Below, one piece after another: positions 1 to 5,077 of a DNA stretch of 5,566 nt. This DNA is from an uncultured Bacilli bacterium. GTDB taxonomy: Bacteria > Bacillota_I > Bacilli_A > RF39 > UBA660. Under the pieces are notes generated by a model. That model was given only the letters and a program-made list of their open reading frames with translations. It did no database searches and had not been told where the DNA came from. The position numbers were made by a program, and so were the translations under genes. Positions within the stretch are counted from its first letter, which is position 1; every line of letters starts with the position of its first letter. Where the stretch lies: assembly GCA_947853245.1 (NCBI GenBank), contig CANTWP010000060.1, positions 1 to 5,566 on the forward strand. The letters are read 5' to 3'.

Positions 1-682
1 TATACATGACATCTTTACCTTCACCAACACTAGTTCCACCGATTGAATAACCATCAAAACCAAGCGCCACAGTATTTTCAGCACTCCATCTTCTTAAATC
101 CTCAAATTCTCCACCTTGAACAATACCAAATAAAGATTGCATTCCATTATTATGAACATCTTTACCTCGTTTAGCCCAACGTAAAGTTCTCTCAACACTA
201 TTTTTCATGTATTCATAAGTTACTGGATATGGAGGACATTCATCAAAACTCATTGCAATATCACTATCTAATTTATTTTGGACTTCAATAGATATTTCAG
301 GTGTTAAAAACAATTTAGCTCCATCTAAATGACTCTTAAAGGTAACGCCTTCTTCTACAATATCCTTCTTATTAGCAAGTGAAAATACTTGAAAACCACC
401 ACTATCAGTAAGAATTGGTCCATCATAATTCATAAATTTATGAAGACCACCTGCTTTTTTTATAACATCAGCTCCAGGTCTTAACCATAAATGATAAGTA
501 TTAGATAATATAATGGCACTATGCATATCTTTTAACTCTTCTGGCGCTAAAGTTTTTACATTAGCAAGTGTTCCCACTGGCATAAACATAGGAGTTTCAA
601 ATGTTCCATAATTAGTATGAAGTAAACCATATCTAGAACCAGTTTTATCATCTTTATGTAATAAATCATATTTTACTTTCAT
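1..682 (-). CDS. tgt: tRNA-guanine transglycosylase (queuine/preQ1 tRNA-ribosyltransferase), N-terminal part, cut by window edge
   Basis: This enzyme swaps guanine-34 for preQ1 in the GUN anticodons of tRNA-Asp, -Asn, -His and -Tyr, the committing step of queuosine formation on tRNA, in the cytoplasm. The visible 227 residues align from end to end with bacterial Tgt (family length about 375-380). Landmarks are FETPMFMPVGT (28-38), LSNTYHLWLRPG (59-70), TDSGGFQVFS (92-101) with the active-site Asp93, FDECPPYP (146-153) with the base-binding Asp147, GIVQGG (186-191) with Gln189, and IGGTSVGE (214-221). The C-terminal third, with the nucleophilic Asp (DxxxPTRxAR region) and the Cys/His zinc site, lies beyond position 1. 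An in-frame ATG also occurs at 694. I prefer 682 because GAGGG, which lies just after the upstream ATG, is then correctly placed as the ribosome-binding site. No frameshift or odd residue is seen. Confidence 0.97.
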   Translation of the reverse strand, partial: MKVKYDLLHKDDKTGSRYGLLHTNYGTFETPMFMPVGTLANVKTLAPEELKDMHSAIILSNTYHLWLRPGADVIKKAGGLHKFMNYDGPILTDSGGFQVFSLANKKDIVEEGVTFKSHLDGAKLFLTPEISIEVQNKLDSDIAMSFDECPPYPVTYEYMKNSVERTLRWAKRGKDVHNNGMQSLFGIVQGGEFEDLRRWSAENTVALGFDGYSIGGTSVGEGKDVMY

Positions 683-703
683 AACGTCCCTCATTTCTAG
701 ACA

Positions 704-732
704 ATTATATATTATTTTTTAGTTATTCGCAA
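704..732 (-). promoter_or_regulatory. Putative sigma-A promoter of tgt
   Basis: On the minus strand, TATAAT (709-704) is preceded by TTGCGA (732-727) with a 17-bp spacer. The -10 is perfect and the -35 matches TTGACA at four of six positions. The start of transcription would fall near 697, giving a very short leader before the tgt start at 682. That leader would include GAGGG, and the alternative upstream ATG at 694 would sit almost at its 5' end. This is inferred from sequence only. Confidence 0.55.
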
Positions 733-743
733 GTCAATTTGAC
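733..743. repeat. Short inverted repeat between the two divergent promoters
   Basis: GTCAA-T-TTGAC is an 11-bp perfect inverted repeat with a single central base. Its right arm is part of the TTGACA -35 box of the rightward promoter. Its left arm lies next to the -35 box of the tgt promoter. It could be an operator for a dimeric regulator acting on both genes, or simply a by-product of TTGAC occurring on both strands. It is too short to decide. Confidence 0.3.
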
Positions 744-767
744 AAATTACAAAAAGTCATCTATAAT
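739..767 (+). promoter_or_regulatory. Consensus sigma-A promoter of the 796-1530 gene
   Basis: TTGACA (739-744) and TATAAT (762-767) are both perfect matches to the consensus, separated by exactly 17 bp. Transcription should begin near 774, leaving a leader of about 20 nt that contains little besides GGGAGGA (781-787), an excellent Shine-Dalgarno sequence 8 nt before the ATG at 796. It is the strongest promoter/ribosome-binding-site combination in the window. Confidence 0.85.
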
Positions 768-795
768 AGCACTTACTTAAGGGAGGAAGTTTTTT

Positions 796-1530
796 ATGTT
801 AAAATCTGAAATGCTATTAAATATTTTATCACCTGACACAATTAAAGATTTAGGAATAGATAAAATAACAAAAATTAAGAATTTAGGTAATCAATCTAAA
901 TATTTAACTACTATTCAAGAAAATAATCCATATTCCATTAATCAAAGTCTTAGTTACGAATCTAAGAGAATTAAAGAATTATCTAAAAGTTATATTACTA
1001 AACACTTGGATAAAACAGAAAAGACTCTATTTTGTTCAGAAATAAAATTCATTAGTGATGAACAAATTATTGAATTGTTAAATAAACTAGAAATATCCAT
1101 TGAAGATATCATGAAAATTAATGAACTTATCAAAGATTGTCAACAAGCTAATATTAAATATACTATGACCGCTATAAGATTAGAAAACAAATATGATTTA
1201 AAAACTGATCAAGCACTTAAAATATTAAAATTAAAACCAGCATTATTAAACAATCATTATACATTAAATCAAGCAGATATAAATCTATATAATAATGCTC
1301 AAAAATTATTAATACTTTTAAGAAGTGTTACTACACAAAAAGATAAAAAGCTTAATAATTTAAATGAAAATATTAATTTTAAAAAATTAGTATTTATTGC
1401 TAAAGACTACTTTGGTATTAATGAAGCAAATTTATTTATGTTTATTAATAAAATTAATGAATTAGTAGTAACTTGCCCTGAACAATTAATTAGTAACAAT
1501 AATCAAAAATCATCACAAAAAAAGAATTAA
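796..1530 (+). CDS. Uncharacterised 244-residue protein, likely helical and cytoplasmic
   Basis: I do not recognise a family. The reading frame is real: it has a perfect consensus promoter, a strong GGGAGGA site 8 nt before the ATG, and no competing frame. The protein is rich in Lys, Asn, Ile and Leu. It has no signal peptide or membrane segment, and no Cys/His metal motif or nucleotide-binding loop that I can see. Patterns such as ISDEQIIELLNKLEIS (86-101) and the Leu/Lys-rich stretch around 134-150 suggest several amphipathic helices. The C-terminus (about 230-244) is a polar Asn/Gln/Ser/Lys tail, probably disordered. The gene is monocistronic: it faces away from tgt and converges on murF, 32 bp downstream. 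Base composition looks like that of its neighbours, so there is no sign of recent transfer. It could be a lineage-specific regulator or adaptor, but nothing here shows a function. Confidence 0.85.
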   Translation: MLKSEMLLNILSPDTIKDLGIDKITKIKNLGNQSKYLTTIQENNPYSINQSLSYESKRIKELSKSYITKHLDKTEKTLFCSEIKFISDEQIIELLNKLEISIEDIMKINELIKDCQQANIKYTMTAIRLENKYDLKTDQALKILKLKPALLNNHYTLNQADINLYNNAQKLLILLRSVTTQKDKKLNNLNENINFKKLVFIAKDYFGINEANLFMFINKINELVVTCPEQLISNNNQKSSQKKN

Positions 1531-1534
1531 TCCT

Positions 1535-1557
1535 ATATTATTTAGAATCAATAATAT
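1535..1557. terminator. Possible weak two-way terminator hairpin between convergent genes
   Basis: An 8-bp all-A/T stem (1535-1542 paired with 1550-1557) encloses a 7-nt loop. It lies in the 32-bp gap between the ends of the 796-1530 gene and murF. It has no G-C pairs in the stem and no immediate U-tract on either strand, so it is a poor intrinsic terminator by the usual criteria. Only its placement between converging genes supports it. Confidence 0.3.
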
Positions 1558-1562
1558 GAAGA

Positions 1563-2894
1563 TTAACCTCTTTTTTTTATTTCTTCAGACACTTTACTTA
1601 GACCTATCGAATGAGAAGCTTTTATATAGATTAATTTATTAGATAAATCTAATGTTTCTAAATATTTAATAACGTCCTCTGCATTATCACAATATACATA
1701 ATTCTGGCCATGAATGTTTTTAACATAAGTTCCCACTAAAATAACCTTATGATAATTATTTAATAATTTTTTTATATTCTTATGAATTTGTACACTATAA
1801 TCACCCAGTTCTAAAATGTCACCAATGATAATAATTTTATCTTTGTTAAATTTTTCTAACATTTTAAGACCTGCTTTTAACGATTCAAAACTAGAATTAT
1901 ATGAATCATCTATTAAAGTAATATTATTATTTAGTTTTATTATTTGGTTACGATTATCTAAACCAGTATAATCTTCTAGAGTTAATAATATTAACTTAAT
2001 AGGTACATTATATTTTAATGCAATAAAAACTGCTAATAAAATATCTTCAACTAATTCTTCATTAGGAATAGGAAATACAACTTTATAATAATTGTCTAAT
2101 ACTTTAATTTTAAAATATAATTTATTTTCTGTACTAAGTATATCAAAAACTCTAATATCATTATTAGAATTAATTCCACATTTAACTACTCTAAATATAT
2201 TAGATTTAACTTTATTTAAATAAGAATCATCACCATTTACTACTAATGTTCCATTACCAAGACCTTCAGTTATCTCCATTTTTGCTTTAAAAATATTTTT
2301 TTTAGATCCTAATAAACCTATATGTGATGTTCCAATTATAGTAATAACAGCATCTGTTGGTAAACAAATATTAGATAACATCTTAATTTCTCCTAAATGA
2401 TTCATACCTAGTTCTAAAACACAAATATCATAAGTATCATCAAGTTCAAATAATGTAAGTGGTACACCTATTAAGTTATTATAATTACCTTTACTTTTTA
2501 AAACATGGTATTTATTAGATAATAAATAATAAATTAATTCTTTAGTAGTAGTTTTACCAACACTACCAGTAACAGCAATCAAAGGAATGTTAATATAGTG
2601 TGTACGAATAACTGCCGCTAATTCTAATAAACATTTTCTAGTACTAGAAACTTTTATTACAATAATTTCATCTGGAACATCAATATCACGCTCAGTAATA
2701 ATGCATTTAGCACCTAATGTAATAGCGGAACTAATAAAATCATGACCATCTACTTTCGTACCTGTTAACGCTACAAATATATCACCTGGTTTTATTATTC
2801 TACTATCAATTCTAATTTTACCTAAAAAATCCTGTTCTATATTACCTTTAATAACTAGATAAGAAATACCTTTAACTATCTCTAAATAACTCAT
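1563..2894 (-). CDS. murF: MurF-type Mur ligase (UDP-MurNAc-tripeptide--D-alanyl-D-alanine ligase), somewhat divergent
   Basis: MurF uses ATP to join D-Ala-D-Ala to UDP-MurNAc-tripeptide, the last cytoplasmic step of the peptidoglycan precursor. The 443-residue length is normal. The N-terminal UDP-binding domain has IDSR (29-32) and a GTKVDGHDF segment (45-53). The ATPase domain has the P-loop TGSVGKTTTKE (109-119), GNYNNLIGVPLTL (136-148), LELGMNHLGE (160-169), SHIGLLGS (190-197) and the KAKMEI lysine motif (203-208). The C-terminal domain has DDSYNSSFESLKAGL (329-343), GDILELGDYS (358-367) and KASHSIGL near the end. Departures from typical MurF are SS-F in place of the usual Asn-Pro after DDxYN, KASHS in place of KGSR, and no recognisable HNxxNALAA segment around 278-292. 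It begins 3 nt after the stop of the amidotransferase-like gene, so the two are probably translationally coupled. A paralogue with a different acceptor cannot be ruled out. Confidence 0.88.
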   Translation of the reverse strand: MSYLEIVKGISYLVIKGNIEQDFLGKIRIDSRIIKPGDIFVALTGTKVDGHDFISSAITLGAKCIITERDIDVPDEIIVIKVSSTRKCLLELAAVIRTHYINIPLIAVTGSVGKTTTKELIYYLLSNKYHVLKSKGNYNNLIGVPLTLFELDDTYDICVLELGMNHLGEIKMLSNICLPTDAVITIIGTSHIGLLGSKKNIFKAKMEITEGLGNGTLVVNGDDSYLNKVKSNIFRVVKCGINSNNDIRVFDILSTENKLYFKIKVLDNYYKVVFPIPNEELVEDILLAVFIALKYNVPIKLILLTLEDYTGLDNRNQIIKLNNNITLIDDSYNSSFESLKAGLKMLEKFNKDKIIIIGDILELGDYSVQIHKNIKKLLNNYHKVILVGTYVKNIHGQNYVYCDNAEDVIKYLETLDLSNKLIYIKASHSIGLSKVSEEIKKRG

Positions 2895-2897
2895 AAA

Positions 2898-3503
2898 TCA
2901 CTCTCTACATCTATCTACAAAATACTTAAATAATTCTATACTATTTGCATCATACTTAATCATTGATTCTGGATGCCATTGTACTCCTAAAAAGAAATCT
3001 TTATCTTTAGACTCTATTGCTTCTATCACGTTATCCTCACTAATAGCAGTTACATTTAAAGAAATATCTACTAAAGCAGATTTATGTCTACTATTAACCA
3101 TAATTTTTTCTTTTTTAAATATATCATATAAAAGTGAATCTTTCTTGATTTGGATCTTATGAACATAATTTCTATCTTTATATTTATGATTTGCTATATC
3201 TTTTAAATAACCATTAAAAGTTATTCCCATTAATTGCATACCTAAACATATACCCAAAGTTTTAATATTTTTTTCATAAGCAGTTTTAATTAGTTCTTTC
3301 TCATAAGCAGTAAAATCGTCACCACCTTGAAATATTAAACCATCTATTTTATTAAGTATCTCATTATCTGTATTTAAAACTATTCCAACGGGAATACCAC
3401 CTGCTCCTTTAACAGCAGTTGCTATAGCTTCATAAACTCCATACATATTATAATTTTCTTCACTATAAACTGGTCTAGTAACAATGCCAATAATCGGTTT
3501 CAT
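2898..3503 (-). CDS. Class-I glutamine-amidotransferase-like protein (peptidase C26 / gamma-glutamyl hydrolase family)
   Basis: The protein has the Cys-His-Glu triad of this superfamily: Cys86 in the nucleophile elbow LGICLGMQ (83-90), and His177 with Glu179 in GVQWHPE (173-179). The N-terminus PIIGIVTRP (3-11), the QGGDD turn (59-63) and NSRHKSA (137-143, usually NSxHxQ) are typical of the C26 branch, which includes PuuD-like gamma-Glu-GABA hydrolases. At 201 residues it is shorter than most members (about 230-250), with compact loops. The family cleaves gamma-glutamyl bonds or releases ammonia from glutamine; the true substrate is unknown. It ends in TGA 3 nt before the ATG of the Mur ligase, so a role with cell-wall precursors is plausible. 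The start at 3503 has GGTGAT about 6 nt upstream. A TATAAT at 3521-3516 (minus strand) lacks a convincing -35, so expression may depend on read-through from yneF. Confidence 0.88.
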   Translation of the reverse strand: MKPIIGIVTRPVYSEENYNMYGVYEAIATAVKGAGGIPVGIVLNTDNEILNKIDGLIFQGGDDFTAYEKELIKTAYEKNIKTLGICLGMQLMGITFNGYLKDIANHKYKDRNYVHKIQIKKDSLLYDIFKKEKIMVNSRHKSALVDISLNVTAISEDNVIEAIESKDKDFFLGVQWHPESMIKYDANSIELFKYFVDRCRE

Positions 3504-3529
3504 AGATTAATCACCATTATAATTTATGC

Positions 3530-3554
3530 AAAAAAAAAGAAAGATTTACTTTCT
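3530..3554 (-). terminator. Intrinsic terminator after yneF, probably leaky
   Basis: On the minus strand, AGAAAG (3554-3549) pairs with CTTTCT (3543-3538) around a 5-nt loop. The T-run, counted with the last stem base, spans 3538-3530 (nine T). The 6-bp stem has only two G-C pairs and overlaps the yneF stop codon (3555-3553), so ribosomes finishing yneF would disrupt it. It is well placed to separate yneF from the amidotransferase/murF unit, but the weak stem suggests incomplete termination. Confidence 0.6.
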
Positions 3555-3780
3555 AATCCATATATTTAGTCATGGTCTTCATCATTTGATTAACTTGTTT
3601 CTGACTAGGAGTTCTACCCATCTGAGTCATCATTGCTTTAATCATTTGTTCATTAATAGGAGGGTTTTTCTGCATATATTTTTTCATATATTTACGTGCA
3701 ATAAAGAAACCTATAATTACACCTACTACTAAACCTCCTAATACTTTTAATAAATCTAATAAAAATGCTATCCAATCCAT
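3553..3780 (-). CDS. yneF: YneF family (UPF0154) small membrane protein
   Basis: This 75-residue protein has one N-terminal transmembrane helix (about 5-28) followed by a basic, polar cytoplasmic or surface tail. It matches the YneF/UPF0154 family in order and spacing: GFFIARKYMKKYM (24-36), KNPPINEQMIKAMM (38-51), MGRTPSQKQVNQMMK (54-68). The family is widespread in Bacilli and its molecular role is not established. In B. subtilis yneF also lies next to yneE (sirA) in the lexA region, as here. The start is supported by GAAGGGAAG (3796-3788) 7 nt before the ATG and by a promoter at 3832-3804. The gene ends inside the stem of the terminator described above. Confidence 0.95.
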   Translation of the reverse strand: MDWIAFLLDLLKVLGGLVVGVIIGFFIARKYMKKYMQKNPPINEQMIKAMMTQMGRTPSQKQVNQMMKTMTKYMD

Positions 3781-3803
3781 TTACTATCTTCCCTTCTATT
3801 AAC

Positions 3804-3832
3804 ATTTTACTAAAATGAAGAAAATTTATCAA
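3804..3832 (-). promoter_or_regulatory. Putative sigma-A promoter of yneF
   Basis: On the minus strand, TTGATA (3832-3827) and TAAAAT (3809-3804) each match the consensus at five of six positions, with a 17-bp spacer. It lies in the 54-bp gap after the sirA-like gene. Transcription would begin near 3797, immediately before the yneF ribosome-binding site, so yneF can be expressed without the gene upstream of it. Confidence 0.55.
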
Positions 3833-3834
3833 TA

Positions 3835-4263
3835 CTAATTAACAAAATAAAGATTTTTAGAAGGATATAAAGAACGTTTGTTTAAGAAAAAATAATCATC
3901 ATTTTCAAAATCACAAGCAAATAAATAAGGATAATAATAAGTAAGAACTCTCAAAATAGATGGAATATTATCCTCTGTTATACATACTAAGCAAGACGTT
4001 CTTACATAAAAGGTCGTCAGTTGATTGCAAAAATCCACTATATATTTATTTTTATTCTTTTTGCTATTAATATTTTCAAAATATGTACAAATTCTTTTAG
4101 TATCAAATAGATCACAGACTTGATTATATAATTCTAAGCCATAACTACTATTATCGACACTAATATTAGATAATGTTTTTAAAGTTTGATACAAAATATG
4201 GTTATTCTTCATATACATATCATAATACTCACTTTTAATCATAAAAATATAATACTTTCTCAT
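3835..4263 (-). CDS. sirA: SirA-like protein (YneE family), inhibitor of replication initiation
   Basis: B. subtilis SirA is a protein of about 148 residues, made under Spo0A control, that binds domain I of DnaA and stops new rounds of replication as the cell commits to sporulation. This 142-residue protein resembles it at both ends. The N-terminus YYIFMIKSEYYDMY (4-17) corresponds to the opening strand and helix of SirA. Near the C-terminus, a YYPYLFACDFENDDYFFLN stretch (about 109-127) corresponds to SirA's PCFLAMDFNSKRYGWLN. The middle is not clearly alignable by eye. Context is strong independent support: in B. subtilis sirA sits directly before yneF and close to lexA, and here it lies between them. 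No signal peptide or membrane segment is present. The ribosome-binding site GGTGA is only 4 nt from the ATG, so translation may be weak. Whether this host forms spores cannot be told from the window. Confidence 0.72.
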   Translation of the reverse strand: MRKYYIFMIKSEYYDMYMKNNHILYQTLKTLSNISVDNSSYGLELYNQVCDLFDTKRICTYFENINSKKNKNKYIVDFCNQLTTFYVRTSCLVCITEDNIPSILRVLTYYYPYLFACDFENDDYFFLNKRSLYPSKNLYFVN

Positions 4264-4282
4264 ACTATCACCATCTTTATTA

Positions 4283-4342
4283 TAAATAGTGAGGTATATT
4301 TTTTTTGTCGAATTATAAATAATGATAATTTTTTATTTTCAA
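4283..4342 (-). promoter_or_regulatory. Candidate promoters of the sirA-like gene (two alternatives)
   Basis: Two imperfect minus-strand candidates lie in the 136-bp divergent region. The nearer is TCGACA (4311-4306), 17 bp, TATTTA (4288-4283). The farther is TTGAAA (4342-4337), a long 19-bp spacer, TATAAT (4317-4312); its -35 box shares two bases with the LexA-type palindrome at 4341-4352. A perfect TATAAT at 4284-4279 has no -35 at usable distance. None is decisive. Confidence 0.35.
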
Positions 4343-4352
4343 ACATATGTTT
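4341..4352. promoter_or_regulatory. Putative LexA operator controlling lexA (and possibly sirA)
   Basis: AAACATATGTTT is a perfect 12-bp palindrome. It matches the Gram-positive LexA (DinR) box CGAACATATGTTCG in spacing and in the whole ACATATGT core, differing in having A/T in place of the outer conserved G/C pair. It overlaps the lexA -35 box (4350-4355) by three bases, so a bound LexA dimer would block RNA polymerase, as in known lexA autorepression. A second AAAC half-site occurs at 4357-4360 with GTTA at 4364-4367, but with a 3-nt spacer. Confidence 0.75.
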
Positions 4353-4378
4353 ACACAAACAAAGTTATGTGTTATAAT
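4350..4378 (+). promoter_or_regulatory. sigma-A promoter of lexA with extended -10
   Basis: TTTACA (4350-4355) and TATAAT (4373-4378) are separated by 17 bp. TGT directly before the -10 box (4370-4372) forms an extended -10 (TGn). The -35 box begins inside the LexA-type palindrome, which explains how the gene can be both strong and self-repressed. Transcription should start near 4385, giving a leader of about 15 nt. Confidence 0.8.
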
Positions 4379-4399
4379 TTGATAGAAAGGGGAAAAATT

Positions 4400-5017
4400 A
4401 TGACAGAATTAACTAAAAGACAAAAAGATATTTTAATTTTTATAAAAAAATACTTAGCCAGTAAAGGTTATCCTCCTACTGTTAGAGAAATTGGAAAATC
4501 ATTAGACTTATCAAGTCCCGCTACTATTCATGTGCATTTACATAATTTAGAAAATAAAGGTTATATAAAGATGGAAAAATCTAAAAATCGTGCAATTGAA
4601 TTATTAGTTGAAAATGAGTTTTTAGATATTAGTGATAAGACTATTGAAGTACCTCTACTAGGAAAAATAACAGCTGGTAATCCTATTGAAGCGATTGAAA
4701 ACCCTGAAAACTATTTTTCACTTCCAGCTTCTTTAATTCCCAAAAACAAAACAGTATTTACTCTCAATGTTAGTGGTGATAGTATGATCAATGCCGGAAT
4801 TTTTGATGGTGATATTGTTATCGTTGAAAAAGCGAGTACTGCTAATAATGGAGAAATCGTCGTAGCAATGACAGAAGAAAATGAAGTTACTCTTAAAAGA
4901 TTCTATAAAGAAAAAGATCATTTTAGATTACAACCAGAAAATGATACAATGACTCCATTTATATTTAATAATATTACAATCTTAGGAAAAGCTATAGGAT
5001 TATATAGAAAAATCTAA
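4400..5017 (+). CDS. lexA: LexA, self-cleaving SOS repressor
   Basis: LexA dimers repress DNA-repair genes. RecA bound to single-stranded DNA stimulates LexA to cut itself and release them. The 205-residue length equals that of B. subtilis LexA. The N-terminal winged helix begins LTKRQKDILIFI (4-15), with the recognition region YPPTVREIGKSLDLSSPATIHVHL (24-47). The scissile bond is Ala92-Gly93 in GKITAGNP. The S24-type protease dyad is Ser128 (GDSM, 126-129) and Lys166 (VTLKRF, 163-168), and the GIFDGD turn (133-138) is present, so self-cleavage should be intact. An in-frame ATG at 4322 would add 26 residues, but it lies upstream of the promoter and operator. The ATG at 4400 has AAAGGGG 7 nt before it and gives the family's standard N-terminus. 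No yneA-like cell-division inhibitor follows, unlike in B. subtilis, where yneA is divergent from lexA. Confidence 0.98.
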   Translation: MTELTKRQKDILIFIKKYLASKGYPPTVREIGKSLDLSSPATIHVHLHNLENKGYIKMEKSKNRAIELLVENEFLDISDKTIEVPLLGKITAGNPIEAIENPENYFSLPASLIPKNKTVFTLNVSGDSMINAGIFDGDIVIVEKASTANNGEIVVAMTEENEVTLKRFYKEKDHFRLQPENDTMTPFIFNNITILGKAIGLYRKI

Positions 5018-5033
5018 AATAAATAAAAAATTT

Positions 5034-5060
5034 AAAAATCTGCACATGGCAGATTTTTTT
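5034..5060. terminator. Bidirectional intrinsic terminator between lexA and the 5078-5494 gene
   Basis: A 10-bp stem (5034-5043 with 5049-5058) closes a 5-nt loop, ACATG. The inner half, ATCTGC/GCAGAT, is the stable part. On the plus strand the stem runs into seven T (5054-5060). On the minus strand it ends in five T followed shortly by six more. It lies 16 nt after the lexA stop and can end transcription from both converging genes. Confidence 0.9.
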
Positions 5061-5077
5061 ATTACAATATTAATTAT

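Noticed and set aside
683..694. Alternative tgt start at 694, four codons upstream
   Set aside because: That ATG would precede and contain the GAGGG ribosome-binding site and lie at the very end of the predicted transcript. The start at 682 fits both the signal and the family.
1570..1580. T-run near the murF end as a terminator tract
   Set aside because: It codes for the lysine-rich last residues of MurF (EIKKRG) on the other strand and no stable stem precedes it.
3526..3732. Plus-strand open frame of 68 codons rich in His, Phe and Ile
   Set aside because: It lies antisense over yneF and its composition is what an AT-rich complement produces. It has no ribosome-binding site and no family resemblance.
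4311..4330. AATTAT...ATAATT inverted repeat in the divergent region
   Set aside because: Six A/T pairs in very AT-rich DNA are expected by chance. No U-tract or known operator pattern.
4353..4372. Imperfect hairpin ACACA...TGTGT in the lexA promoter spacer
   Set aside because: The arms are 5 bp with a bulge and lie before the predicted transcript start, so it cannot act as RNA. As a second LexA site its half-site spacing is wrong. Noted only as a weak half-site.
4186..4377. Plus-strand open frame of 63 codons before lexA
   Set aside because: It runs antisense through the start of the sirA-like gene and across the lexA promoter and operator. No ribosome-binding site or recognisable product.
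4322..4399. N-terminal extension of LexA from an upstream in-frame ATG
   Set aside because: The ATG lies upstream of the operator, -35 and -10 boxes, so it would not be on the lexA transcript. The 26 extra residues are not found in LexA proteins.
4733..4921. Minus-strand open frame of 62 codons
   Set aside because: It is antisense to the protease domain of lexA, with no start signals. A shadow of the real gene.
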